Below, one piece after another: positions 9,440 to 17,839 of a DNA stretch of 64,000 nucleotides (its first letter is position 1; each line of letters begins with the position of its first letter). Both the position numbers and the translations under genes were made by a program. Location of the stretch: the NCBI GenBank assembly GCA_902776475.1, contig CACYQD010000007.1, forward strand, positions 1-64,000. The letters run 5' to 3'. Under the pieces are notes generated by a model, which had not been told where the DNA came from, did not search any database, and worked only from the letters and a program-made list of their open reading frames with translations. This DNA comes from an uncultured Prevotellaceae bacterium. GTDB taxonomy: Bacteria; Bacteroidota; Bacteroidia; Bacteroidales; Bacteroidaceae.

Positions 9440-9974
9440 AGGGTGGCACCAAGTCTTCGAAGGGCAAGGACTGGCGGATGCGTTCGCGGATTTCAGTTCC
9501 GCTGATGTTGACAAGACGCATACGTACGACCTTTACATTGGGAGGCAAGGTCTTGCGGTCAATATGGAAGCCCTTGCGTGGATAGACCACGATATCGTGA
9601 TGAGCCAGGATTTTGTCATGCTCATACCATTGGCCGAATTTCTCCCAGTTGTCGCCACCGAGCAGCAGGGTAAACTTTCTGTCGGGATATTCTTGGGAGA
9701 GAGCCTGCAGGGTATCCCAGGTATAAGAGGGTTTGGGAAGTTGAAATTCGAAGTCGCTTGCGACCAATCCCGGCATGCCCTCCAAAGCGGCGCGGGCAAG
9801 CCGCAGCCGCGTATCGTCATCCAAAAGATCGGTCTGGCTCTTCCATGGATTCTGAGGTGTCACCATCAACCAGACCTCATCAAGGCCGGCTTTTTTGAGC
9901 AGGCTTGACGCCAAGGTCAAATGACCATTGTGTATGGGGTTGAAAGACCCTCCAAAAATACCTGTTTTGACCAT
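9399..9974 (-). CDS. nadD: Nicotinate-nucleotide adenylyltransferase
   Basis: 191 residues, the usual NadD size. The nucleotidyltransferase motif GGSFNPIHNGHL is at residues 8-19 and the C-terminal ISGTEIRERI motif matches the ISSTxIR signature of the family. It joins nicotinate mononucleotide and ATP into nicotinate adenine dinucleotide, the penultimate cytoplasmic step of NAD synthesis. It lies 6 bp after gmk, and the order yicC-gmk-nadD is a familiar Bacteroidetes housekeeping operon. Its last codons are duplicated just outside the gene. Confidence 0.96.
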   Translation of the reverse strand: MVKTGIFGGSFNPIHNGHLTLASSLLKKAGLDEVWLMVTPQNPWKSQTDLLDDDTRLRLARAALEGMPGLVASDFEFQLPKPSYTWDTLQALSQEYPDRKFTLLLGGDNWEKFGQWYEHDKILAHHDIVVYPRKGFHIDRKTLPPNVKVVRMRLVNISGTEIRERIRQSLPFEDLVPPSVAQIIKEEGLYR

Positions 9975-9980
9975 TCGGCT

Positions 9981-10604
9981 CTATTGCGACACTGAGAGGT
10001 ATTCTTTGACCAAGTTGTAGGTTTGCTCCTCGGCCGTGGCAAGGTCGTCGTTGATGACCACGTGGTCGAACTGTTCAGCGAAAGTCATCTCGTAGGCAGC
10101 CTTTGCCAACCTGTCTTCTATCACCTCCTGGGTGTCAGTGCCACGCCCTTCAAGCCTGCGGCGGAGTTCATCTATCGATGGCGGCTGGATGAAAATGCTC
10201 AAGGCCTTGTCGCCATAGAAGCGCTTGATATTGACACCTCCCTTGACATCAACGTCGAACACCACGTTCTGGCCGTCGTTCAACTGCCGTTCCACCTGGG
10301 CCTTCAAAGTGCCGTAAAAGCGATTCTCATACACCTCCTCGTATTCGAGAAACTCCTCATTGTCAATTCGCTGGCGGAATTCCTCCGGGGTAAGGAAGAA
10401 ATACTCCACCCCGTTCTGTTCTGTTCCACGTGGCGCCCGGCTGGTGCAGCTGATGGAGAAATAAAGGTTTAATTCGGGGTGCTCCTGCCTCAGCCAATTG
10501 ATGATGGTGCTTTTTCCACTTCCGCTTGGTGCGGAAAAGATGACACAACGCCCCCTGGTAACAGAGGAGGACGGACAGGATGGTGATTTGATCTTCTTTG
10601 GCAT
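9981..10604 (-). CDS. gmk: Guanylate kinase
   Basis: 207 residues. The P-loop APSGSGKST is at about residues 25-33, after a short polar N-terminal extension. The family segment SISCTSRAPRGTEQNGVEYFF binds GMP, and the lid region RLEGRGTDTQEVIEDR is present. The enzyme phosphorylates GMP to GDP with ATP in purine nucleotide metabolism. It lies 10 bp after yicC and 6 bp before nadD on the same strand, so the three are probably one transcript. I see nothing unusual in its catalytic motifs. Confidence 0.96.
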   Translation of the reverse strand: MPKKIKSPSCPSSSVTRGRCVIFSAPSGSGKSTIINWLRQEHPELNLYFSISCTSRAPRGTEQNGVEYFFLTPEEFRQRIDNEEFLEYEEVYENRFYGTLKAQVERQLNDGQNVVFDVDVKGGVNIKRFYGDKALSIFIQPPSIDELRRRLEGRGTDTQEVIEDRLAKAAYEMTFAEQFDHVVINDDLATAEEQTYNLVKEYLSVSQ

Positions 10605-10614
10605 AATACTCTAT

Positions 10615-11490
10615 TTATAGGACATTCAGCACTTGTTCTTTGATCTGCTCCAGTTGGTCCTTCATCTTGACCACAATGTTCTGCATCTCGGCCTGATTGC
10701 TTTTCGAACCCGTCGTGTTGATCTCACGCCCCATCTCCTGGGCGATGAAGCCCAATTTCTTGCCCTGGCTTTCATCCTCCTGCATGGTTTGGCGGAAATA
10801 GGCCAAGTGGTTGGCCAGACGCTGTTTCTCCTCACTGATGTCAAGTTTCTCAATGTAGTAGATCAGTTCCTGCTCCAAACGGTTCTTGTCATATTCCACC
10901 TCGGGGATGGCAGCCAAACCCTCGATGATCCTTGACTTGATTTTCTCCACCCTCGACTTCTCATAGGGCTCTATCGACGCCAAGAGATCGGCGATGGCAG
11001 AGATGTTCTGCTCGAAACGGTCCTGGAGCGCCGCACCCTCCTGGCTCCGGAAGTTCACCAACTGCGTAAGGGCATCGTTGATGGCCTGAAGGGCCACGCC
11101 CCATTCCTCGTCGGAGAGCACCTCCACATCTGTCTTGGTGGTGACGTCAGGCATCCTGAGCAGGGTCGAGAACCAATCCTGAGGCTCTGGAACCCCCGTT
11201 TTCTCTGCGATAGCCTTGATCTGATGATAGTAATTCTCGACAAGGGCGGCATTGATCGGTGTGGCATCCGTACCAGCCTCTTTCTCAATCCAAAGGGAGA
11301 AATCCACCTTTCCCCTGATCAGTTTACGGGCGATGATCTGGCGGATCTCCATTTCTTTCTCGCGATAGAGTGGTGCGATGCGTGTCGATAAGTCAAGCGA
11401 CTTGCTGTTGAGGGACTTCACCTCAACATTGATTTTCTTCTCCTGGTATGCTACGACAGCCTTCCCGTAGCCCGTCATCGATTGTATCAT
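10615..11490 (-). CDS. yicC: YicC-family endoribonuclease/RNase adaptor
   Basis: 291 residues, full length for the family. The start MIQSMTGYGKAVVAY is the diagnostic N-terminus, followed by EVKSLNSKSLDLSTR. The C-terminal DUF1732 part has GKKLGFIAQEMGREINTTGSKSN and ends VKMKDQLEQIKEQVLNVL. YicC proteins act in bacterial RNA metabolism and some have endoribonuclease activity; the exact role in Bacteroidetes is not clear. It heads the yicC-gmk-nadD operon. A minus-strand TATTTTTG box at 11576-11583 lies about 86 bp upstream and may be its promoter, though I see no good -33 box. Confidence 0.93.
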   Translation of the reverse strand: MIQSMTGYGKAVVAYQEKKINVEVKSLNSKSLDLSTRIAPLYREKEMEIRQIIARKLIRGKVDFSLWIEKEAGTDATPINAALVENYYHQIKAIAEKTGVPEPQDWFSTLLRMPDVTTKTDVEVLSDEEWGVALQAINDALTQLVNFRSQEGAALQDRFEQNISAIADLLASIEPYEKSRVEKIKSRIIEGLAAIPEVEYDKNRLEQELIYYIEKLDISEEKQRLANHLAYFRQTMQEDESQGKKLGFIAQEMGREINTTGSKSNQAEMQNIVVKMKDQLEQIKEQVLNVL

Positions 11491-11605
11491 CCTTCTGATT
11501 TTTTAATCATTGCTAAAAAACGTCCCTTTGATGTCAAGTATCTTTAAAAACTTGTCAGGGCAATAGAATTTTATGCAAAAATACATATTTCTGAGGAAAA
11601 ATCCG

Positions 11606-11613
11606 TAATTTTG
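11606..11613 (+). promoter_or_regulatory. Possible -7 box of the tsaB operon
   Basis: TAATTTTG matches the TAnnTTTG box and lies 38 bp before the tsaB ATG. No clear TTTG is seen at the expected -33 distance, so this is a weak call. The 160-bp interval 11491-11651 separates the divergent yicC and tsaB operons. Confidence 0.4.
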
Positions 11614-11651
11614 CACTTTATTATTAGAAAATCATTGAGATTTCTTGCGAG

Positions 11652-12341
11652 ATGTCCTGTATATTGCATATTGAAACCAGCACTGACGCCTGTTCCGTGG
11701 CTGTGAGCCAAGATGGAGCCTGCATCTACCATGATGAGGACCTCAGCGGACCCAACCATGCGGAACGGCTGGGCACTTTCGTCGATGAGGCCATGTCCTT
11801 TACCGACAGCCATGCCATACCCTTTGATGCCGTTGCCGTGAGCTGCGGACCAGGTTCCTATACGGGTCTGCGCATCGGTGTCTCGATGGCCAAAGGCATC
11901 TGCTACGGACAAGACCTGCGCCTGATTGGAATTCCAACCCTGGAATTGCTTGCCGTGCCCGTACTTCTCGGCCAAGAGTTGGAGGATGACGCCTTGTTGT
12001 GCCCCATGCTCGACGCACGCCGCATGGAGGTGTATTCTGCCATCTATGACCGTGCCCTGCGCCCCATCCGCGGCATACAGGCCGATGTCGTCGATGCCAG
12101 CACCTACAAGGAGTGGCTTGATGAGCATCCCGTGTATTTCTTCGGCAATGGAGCCCCAAAGTGCATGGAGACCATCCAGCACCCCAACGCCCATCTGATC
12201 GAGAACATCCGTCCGCTGGCCAAGAACATGTTTCCGCTGGCCGAAAAGCGCGTCGCCCTGGGTCAATACGAGGATGTGGCCTATTTCACCCCCTTCTACC
12301 TGAAGGACTTCGTTGCCAAACCCTCCAAACCCCTGTTGTAA
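11652..12341 (+). CDS. tsaB: tRNA threonylcarbamoyladenosine synthesis protein TsaB
   Basis: 229 residues. The start MSCILHIETSTDACSVAVSQ is the ASKHA-fold N-terminus (ILxIETSTxxCSVA) and VSCGPGSYTGLRIGVSMAKG is the family's core motif. TsaB is the non-catalytic partner of TsaD in the complex that places threonylcarbamoyl on A37 of ANN-reading tRNAs. It is followed by DUF4290, murA, rimM and dxr on the same strand with short gaps, so it is probably the first gene of a long housekeeping operon. Confidence 0.95.
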   Translation: MSCILHIETSTDACSVAVSQDGACIYHDEDLSGPNHAERLGTFVDEAMSFTDSHAIPFDAVAVSCGPGSYTGLRIGVSMAKGICYGQDLRLIGIPTLELLAVPVLLGQELEDDALLCPMLDARRMEVYSAIYDRALRPIRGIQADVVDASTYKEWLDEHPVYFFGNGAPKCMETIQHPNAHLIENIRPLAKNMFPLAEKRVALGQYEDVAYFTPFYLKDFVAKPSKPLL

Positions 12342-12424
12342 ATTGAAGACCGACTCTGGTGCGCCGACGGAAAACAGAAGATGGATTCCGGCAGCACCGA
12401 ATGAAGAATAAAAATGTAAAATTG

Positions 12425-13021
12425 ATGAATATAGAAGGATTAGACTACAATACCCAGCGTGAGCACCTGCTGCTGCCGGAATACGGCCGCGAGGTGCAGA
12501 AGATGGTTGACCATGCCATCACCTTGGAGTCACGCGAGGAGCGCCAGCGCTGCGCCGAGACCATCATCTCCATCATGGAGCGGATGTTTCCCCATAACGG
12601 CGAAGCTGCCGACCATAAGCATAAGCTGTGGGATCACCTGGCACTGATGAGTAATTTCAAGCTCGATATCGACTGGCCCTGCGATGTCAGTCAGGCTGCC
12701 AAGATCTCGACCCGTCCGGAACCCATGGGCTATCCCATGACCGACATCCCCGTCCGCCACTACGGCAACATGATGTTTGAGTTGTTTGACAAGCTCAAGA
12801 CCATGGAACCTGGTCCTGAGCGCGACGAGTTGGTGCGCATCACGGCCAACCACATGAAGCGCAGCCTGCACCAGTGGAGCCACGGTTCGGTCGACGATGA
12901 GAAAGTGGCCTCAGACCTGGCCCGTTTCACCGACGGCGTCATCCAGATTGACCTCGACAAGTTCACATTCGAGAAAATCAACGAGAGAGAGTTTACCGAG
13001 AAGCGCAAGAAGAAAAAATAA
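12425..13021 (+). CDS. DUF4290 family protein
   Basis: 198 residues from the ATG at 12425. Upstream in-frame ATGs at 12359 and 12401 exist, but the family normally begins close to the LDYNTQREHLLLPEYGREVQ segment, so I prefer the later start. This segment and the central DHKHKLWDHLALMSNFKLDI are what I recognise as the Bacteroidetes-restricted DUF4290 family. There is no signal peptide or membrane helix, so it is cytoplasmic. It has a highly basic tail (EKRKKKK). Function unknown. It sits 8 bp before murA in the tsaB-to-rseP operon. Confidence 0.88.
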   Translation: MNIEGLDYNTQREHLLLPEYGREVQKMVDHAITLESREERQRCAETIISIMERMFPHNGEAADHKHKLWDHLALMSNFKLDIDWPCDVSQAAKISTRPEPMGYPMTDIPVRHYGNMMFELFDKLKTMEPGPERDELVRITANHMKRSLHQWSHGSVDDEKVASDLARFTDGVIQIDLDKFTFEKINEREFTEKRKKKK

Positions 13022-13029
13022 ACCCGCCG

Positions 13030-14337
13030 ATGCAGTCATTCATCATCGAGGGCGGCTATCCGCTCCAAGGCACGATTACCCCTCAAGGTGCCAAGAACGA
13101 GGCCTTGCAGGTGATCTGCGCATGCCTGCTCACTGAGGAGGAAGTGCGTATCCAAAACATTCCCGACATCCTCGATGTCAACAACCTCATTCTGCTGTTG
13201 CGTGACATCGGCGTGAAGATCACGAAGAATGCCACCGGCGACTACACCTTTCAAGCCGACAACCTCCACCTCGACTATCTCAACAGTGATGAGTTTGTCA
13301 GGAAATGCTCTTCCCTCCGAGGCAGCGTGCTGATGTTTGGTCCGTTGCTCTCCAGGTTTCATCATGCCGTGGTGGCCAAACCCGGTGGTGACAAAATCGG
13401 ACGGCGCAGACTTGACACCCATTTCTTGGGATTCAAACGCCTCGGTGCGCATTTTGACCGTGTGGAGGGACGTGATGTCTTTGAACTCAAGGCTGACAAG
13501 CTCAAGGGCTGCCACATGCTTCTCGACGAAGCTTCCGTGACCGGCACCGCCAACATCATCATGGCATCGGTCTGCGCAGAGGGGACAACAACCATCTACA
13601 ATGCCGCCTGCGAGCCCTATATCCAGCAACTGTGCCATCTGCTCAACCACATGGGCGCCAACATCAGCGGGATAGCCTCCAATCTAATCACCATCGTCGG
13701 CGTGGAAAAACTCCATGGAGCCACCCATAAGGTTCTGCCCGACATGATCGAGGTGGGGTCGTTTATCGGCATGGCTGCCATGGTAGGCAACGGCATCACC
13801 ATCAAGAACGTGTCGCTCAGCAACTTGGGCATCATCCCCGAAGCATTCCGGCGGTTGGGTATCCAAATCGAAGTCCAGGGCGATGATATCTTCATCCCTC
13901 ATCATGACACCTACGTGATCGAGTCATTCATCGACGGCACCATCATGACCATCGCCGACGCTCCCTGGCCCGGACTGACTCCGGACCTTATTTCCGTACT
14001 GCTTGTGGTGGCCACACAAGCCAAGGGCAGCGTGCTCATTCACCAGAAAATGTTTGAGAGTCGACTCTTCTTCGTGGACAAACTGATCGACATGGGTGCA
14101 CAGATCATCCTCTGTGATCCTCATCGTGCCGTCGTCGTCGGCCACAATCATCAGATACGCCTGCGTGCAGGCCGCATGACCAGTCCCGACATCCGTGCGG
14201 GCATCGCCCTGCTCATCGCCGCCCTCAGTGCAAACGGCACAAGCCGCATCGCCAACATCGAACAGATTGACCGCGGCTATGAGAATATCGAAAAGCGCCT
14301 GCGCCAGTTGGGTGCTCATATCCAACGAGTCGAATAA
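13030..14337 (+). CDS. murA: UDP-N-acetylglucosamine 1-carboxyvinyltransferase with Asp in place of catalytic Cys
   Basis: 435 residues, full length. The N-terminus has GGYPLQGTITPQGAKNEAL (catalytic Lys in GAKNE) and the C-terminal half has PWPGLTPDLISVLLVVATQA. MurA transfers enolpyruvate from PEP to UDP-GlcNAc, the first committed cytoplasmic step of peptidoglycan synthesis. The loop that reads PGGC in E. coli (Cys115) reads PGGD here, with GAC coding Asp121 (13390-13392). Asp-type MurA enzymes are known from mycobacteria and chlamydiae; they are active but not alkylated by fosfomycin. It lies 8 bp after DUF4290 and 2 bp before rimM. Confidence 0.96.
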   Translation: MQSFIIEGGYPLQGTITPQGAKNEALQVICACLLTEEEVRIQNIPDILDVNNLILLLRDIGVKITKNATGDYTFQADNLHLDYLNSDEFVRKCSSLRGSVLMFGPLLSRFHHAVVAKPGGDKIGRRRLDTHFLGFKRLGAHFDRVEGRDVFELKADKLKGCHMLLDEASVTGTANIIMASVCAEGTTTIYNAACEPYIQQLCHLLNHMGANISGIASNLITIVGVEKLHGATHKVLPDMIEVGSFIGMAAMVGNGITIKNVSLSNLGIIPEAFRRLGIQIEVQGDDIFIPHHDTYVIESFIDGTIMTIADAPWPGLTPDLISVLLVVATQAKGSVLIHQKMFESRLFFVDKLIDMGAQIILCDPHRAVVVGHNHQIRLRAGRMTSPDIRAGIALLIAALSANGTSRIANIEQIDRGYENIEKRLRQLGAHIQRVE

Positions 14338-14339
14338 CC

Positions 14340-14864
14340 ATGGTGACATTCGACGACGTATTCAAGATCGGCTGCCTGGGGCGCACACACGGAGTGAAGG
14401 GAGAGATCAGTTTCCATTTCTCCGACGACGTATTCGACCGGGTGGATGCCGACTACCTCTTCATCAAGACCGACGGTCTGCTTGTGCCTTTCTTCTTCGA
14501 GGAATACCGTTTCAAGAGCGACGAGACCGCATTGGTCAAATTCGCCGGTATTGACACGGCCGACCGGGCTGCCGAACTGACGGGCTGCGAGGTGTATTTT
14601 CCCCGCTCACTCGATGACCAGGACGACAGCCAACTCACATGGGCAGAGATTGTGGGTTACCACATCATCGATGAGGCCACAGGCCTGTCTATCGGTGAGG
14701 TGACCGCAGTTGACCTGAGCACCATCAACACACTCTTCGAAGTGCGCGGTCTTCAAGGTGACCGGCTGCTCATCCCTGCCAATGATGACCTCATCACCGA
14801 CATCAACCGGCAGGAGCGACTCATCACCATGCAACTGCCTGAGGGACTACTGGACCTCACTTGA
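14340..14864 (+). CDS. rimM: Ribosome maturation factor RimM
   Basis: 174 residues. The N-terminal beta-barrel carries IGCLGRTHGVKGEISFHF and the C-terminal PRC-barrel part contains ADAEL-like sequence and VRGLQGDRLLIPANDDLI, both typical of RimM. It assists maturation of the 30S subunit head by binding ribosomal protein S19. It follows murA by 2 bp and precedes dxr closely, so it is in the same operon. The linkage to murA and dxr is chromosomal housekeeping order and suggests no special function. Confidence 0.93.
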   Translation: MVTFDDVFKIGCLGRTHGVKGEISFHFSDDVFDRVDADYLFIKTDGLLVPFFFEEYRFKSDETALVKFAGIDTADRAAELTGCEVYFPRSLDDQDDSQLTWAEIVGYHIIDEATGLSIGEVTAVDLSTINTLFEVRGLQGDRLLIPANDDLITDINRQERLITMQLPEGLLDLT

Positions 14865-14888
14865 TCAATGATCAATAAAGAAAGACAA

Positions 14889-16052
14889 ATGAGTAAAAAA
14901 CTTCAAATAGCCATTCTCGGATCCACAGGATCAATTGGCACCCAGGCTCTGGAAGTCATCGAAGAGCATTCCGACCTCTATGAGGTCTATTGCCTCACCG
15001 CCAACAACCGGGTACGTGAGTTGGCAGAACAAGCACGCAAGTTCCGTCCTGCTGCTGTGGTCATCGCCAACGAGAAACACTATGAGCAACTGTCAGAGTT
15101 GCTCTCCGACATGCCCGACATCAAGGTCTATGCCGGTGCAAGAGCCATCGACGACATTGTGGAGGCTGGTCCCATCGACATGGTACTCACTGCCATGGTG
15201 GGCTTCGCCGGACTATCACCCACCATCCATGCCATCAAAGCCGGCAAGAAAATCTGCCTTGCCAACAAGGAGACGCTGGTGGTGGCCGGAGAACTGATCT
15301 GTCAGTTGGCCCAGCAATACCATGCACCCATCATCCCTGTCGACAGTGAGCACTCCGCCATTTTCCAAAGCATCGTGGGTGAGGGAGACAATGAGATCGA
15401 GAAAATCCTTCTCACAGCCAGCGGTGGACCGTTCAGGACCCTCTCGCTCGACCAGTTGGCCAACGTCACCAAGGCGGATGCCCTGCGCCACCCCACCTGG
15501 GATATGGGAGCGAAGATCACCATCGACAGTGCAAGTATGATGAACAAAGGTTTTGAGGTCATCGAGGCCAAATGGCTTTTCGGTGTCCCCGCCGACCGCA
15601 TACAGGTACTGGTCCACCCGCAGTCGATCGTACACAGCGCCGTGCAGTTTCATGACGGTTCGGTCAAGGCTCAGTTGGGTGTGCCTGACATGAGGCTTCC
15701 CATCCAGTATGCCTTCTCCTTCCCCCGTCGTCTGTCGCTGAGCGGCGAACGGCTTGACCTCTTCCGTCACCCCTTGGAGTTCTTTGAGCCTGACATGCAG
15801 AAATTCCCCTGTCTCGCTTTGGCTTTCGAGGCCATCAACAAGGGCGGCAACATGCCCTGCATCGTCAATGCGGCCAACGAAGTGGTCAACCGGGCCTTCC
15901 TCGACGACCGGTGCGGTTTCCTCCAGATGGGTGAGGTCATCGGAAAAACGATGCAGCGCGTCGCCTTCGATGCCCATCCCTCCTACGACACCTATGTGCA
16001 GACCGACGCTGAGGCACGCCGCGTGGCCAGCGAATTGCTGAAAGAAAGTTAG
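14889..16052 (+). CDS. dxr: 1-deoxy-D-xylulose 5-phosphate reductoisomerase
   Basis: 387 residues from ATG 14889. An in-frame ATG at 14868 would add seven residues, but MSKKLQIAILGSTGSIGTQ is the family-typical start, with GSTGSIG as the NADPH-binding loop. Other motifs include ANKETLVVAGE and PVDSEHSAIFQ (metal-binding Asp/Glu) and the substrate loop MNKGFEVIEAKWLF. It converts DXP to methylerythritol phosphate, the second step of non-mevalonate isoprenoid synthesis. It ends the compact part of the operon; rseP follows after a 331-bp repeat-filled gap. Confidence 0.95.
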   Translation: MSKKLQIAILGSTGSIGTQALEVIEEHSDLYEVYCLTANNRVRELAEQARKFRPAAVVIANEKHYEQLSELLSDMPDIKVYAGARAIDDIVEAGPIDMVLTAMVGFAGLSPTIHAIKAGKKICLANKETLVVAGELICQLAQQYHAPIIPVDSEHSAIFQSIVGEGDNEIEKILLTASGGPFRTLSLDQLANVTKADALRHPTWDMGAKITIDSASMMNKGFEVIEAKWLFGVPADRIQVLVHPQSIVHSAVQFHDGSVKAQLGVPDMRLPIQYAFSFPRRLSLSGERLDLFRHPLEFFEPDMQKFPCLALAFEAINKGGNMPCIVNAANEVVNRAFLDDRCGFLQMGEVIGKTMQRVAFDAHPSYDTYVQTDAEARRVASELLKES

Positions 16053-16059
16053 TCAAGGG

Positions 16060-16375
16060 AGAAACTTTGAGAGAATCAAGAGAATACTTTGAGAGAAGTT
16101 TTAAGAGACATATTTAGAAAATCATAAGAGAAAATTTGAGAATCATAAGAGAATCTTTGGGAATCATAAGAGAAAATTTGAGAGAATCATAAGAGAATCT
16201 TGAGAGAATCTTGAGAGAATCATAAGAGAATCTTTGAGAATCATATAGAGAAGTGAAGAGAAAGTGATTATGGCGATTGTTCTGAGAATCAGAGTTTTCT
16301 GATTATTCAGAGTATCCCGATCATTCCGAGTATTCTGATTGCTCAGATTACTCCGAACATTCTGAATAAATAATA
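16060..16375. repeat. Degenerate short-period repeat array between dxr and rseP
   Basis: The 331-bp gap has no gene. From about 16060 to 16260 it is purine-rich and built from decayed copies of an 11-base element (AGAGAATCATA / AGAGAATCTTG), often paired into units of about 21-23 bases. From about 16290 to 16370 the pattern changes to another periodic element resembling GATTATTCAGAGTATTC. The copies vary, so the array is old. It contains no spacer-repeat structure and no obvious promoter. Confidence 0.75.
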
Positions 16376-16383
16376 AATAAAAA

Positions 16384-17778
16384 ATGGATAATGTTTTTCT
16401 GATCAGATTGGTACAGTTTATCCTGTCCATATCTATCCTTGTGCTGCTCCATGAGGGCGGGCATTTCTTTTTCTCCAAACTATTTGGGGTAAAGGTGGAC
16501 AAATTTTTCATTTTCTTCGACCTGGGCATCGGCAAGTGGTCTGGAAAACTCTTCAGCTGGAAACCCAAGAAGAGTGACACAGAATATGGCATAGGGTGGT
16601 TGCCCCTCGGCGGCTACTGCAAAATAGCCGGCATGATCGATGAGTCGATGGACACCGAACAAATGAAGCAACCGCCACAGCCCTGGGAATTCCGCACCAA
16701 ACCGGCTTGGCAAAGATTGCTCATCATGATCGGTGGCGTGCTGGTCAATTTCCTTCTGGCTCTGTTCATCTATTCCATGGTCTTGTATTATTGGGGTGAT
16801 TCCTATATCCAGACCAAGGATATGACCATGGGCATGAAATTCAATACTGAAGCCAAGAGTCTGGGCTTCAAAGATGGCGATATCCTGCTCGGCACGGAGA
16901 AGAAAGCGTTCACCAGTTTCAGCACCGACCTCTACCGTGGCATCTCCGAGGCTCATCGTGTCGATGTCATCCGCGATGGCAAACAGATGGCCATCACGCT
17001 TCCCGGCGACCTCAACTTGCTCGACATGATCAAGAAACAGCCTCCTTTTGTCACGCCATTGGTGCCTGCTGAGATCGACAGTGTGATGCCTGGTTCACCA
17101 GCTTCCAAGATCGGAATGGCCAAAGGTGATAAAATATTGGCCATCAACGGGAAGGCGGTGGACTCCTGGAATGAGTTCACACAGGAAATCAGCCGCATCA
17201 ATGACGTGGTGACCGCTAAGGCAACGAAAGCCGACAGCATCAAGGGGCGCACCGTGAGCATCATCTTCCAGCACAAGGGCAACGAAGCTGTTGACACCGT
17301 GAAGACCATGCTCAATGAAGAACTGCGGTTGGGTGTGGTGCAGACAAGCATCTGGACCTATTATGAACCCACCGAGATCAAATATGGTTTCTTCGAGAGT
17401 TTCCCGGCAGGAATCAAATATGGCGTGGGTGTGCTCCGTGGCTATGTCGATGACTTGAAATATGTCTTCACTTCCGACGGTGCCAAGTCTCTCGGTGGAT
17501 TTGGTGCCATTGGCAGCCTCTTCCCCGCCACTTGGGACTGGATGATGTTCTGGCGCATGACCGCCTTCCTGAGCATCATCTTGGCATTCATGAACATCCT
17601 ACCCATCCCGGCACTCGACGGAGGACACGTGCTTTTCTTGCTTTTCGAAATGATCACGGGACGCAAACCCAGTGAGAAATTCCTCATCATCGCAGAGTAT
17701 ATCGGCATCTCTATCCTGATTCTGCTGATGGTCGTGGCCAACCTCAACGACATCCTGCGGTGGTTGGGCTATATGTAA
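16384..17778 (+). CDS. rseP: RseP-type site-2 intramembrane metalloprotease
   Basis: 464 residues. LVLLHEGGHFFFSKLFGVKV supplies the zinc-binding HExxH motif in the first membrane helix. NILPIPALDGGHVLF near the C-terminus supplies the second metal-ligand motif (PxxxLDGG). At least one PDZ domain lies in the middle (about residues 225-310, around GSPASKIGMAKGDKILAING). The enzyme cuts membrane-spanning segments, typically anti-sigma factors after a first periplasmic cut, and can clear signal peptides. It probably belongs to the tsaB-dxr transcription unit, separated by the repeat array. Confidence 0.93.
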   Translation: MDNVFLIRLVQFILSISILVLLHEGGHFFFSKLFGVKVDKFFIFFDLGIGKWSGKLFSWKPKKSDTEYGIGWLPLGGYCKIAGMIDESMDTEQMKQPPQPWEFRTKPAWQRLLIMIGGVLVNFLLALFIYSMVLYYWGDSYIQTKDMTMGMKFNTEAKSLGFKDGDILLGTEKKAFTSFSTDLYRGISEAHRVDVIRDGKQMAITLPGDLNLLDMIKKQPPFVTPLVPAEIDSVMPGSPASKIGMAKGDKILAINGKAVDSWNEFTQEISRINDVVTAKATKADSIKGRTVSIIFQHKGNEAVDTVKTMLNEELRLGVVQTSIWTYYEPTEIKYGFFESFPAGIKYGVGVLRGYVDDLKYVFTSDGAKSLGGFGAIGSLFPATWDWMMFWRMTAFLSIILAFMNILPIPALDGGHVLFLLFEMITGRKPSEKFLIIAEYIGISILILLMVVANLNDILRWLGYM

Positions 17779-17839
17779 CAGGAAACCAACAGTCAGAAAC
17801 CATCTATTCAGGTAAAAAGAACCATAAGGCAGAAAGAAG

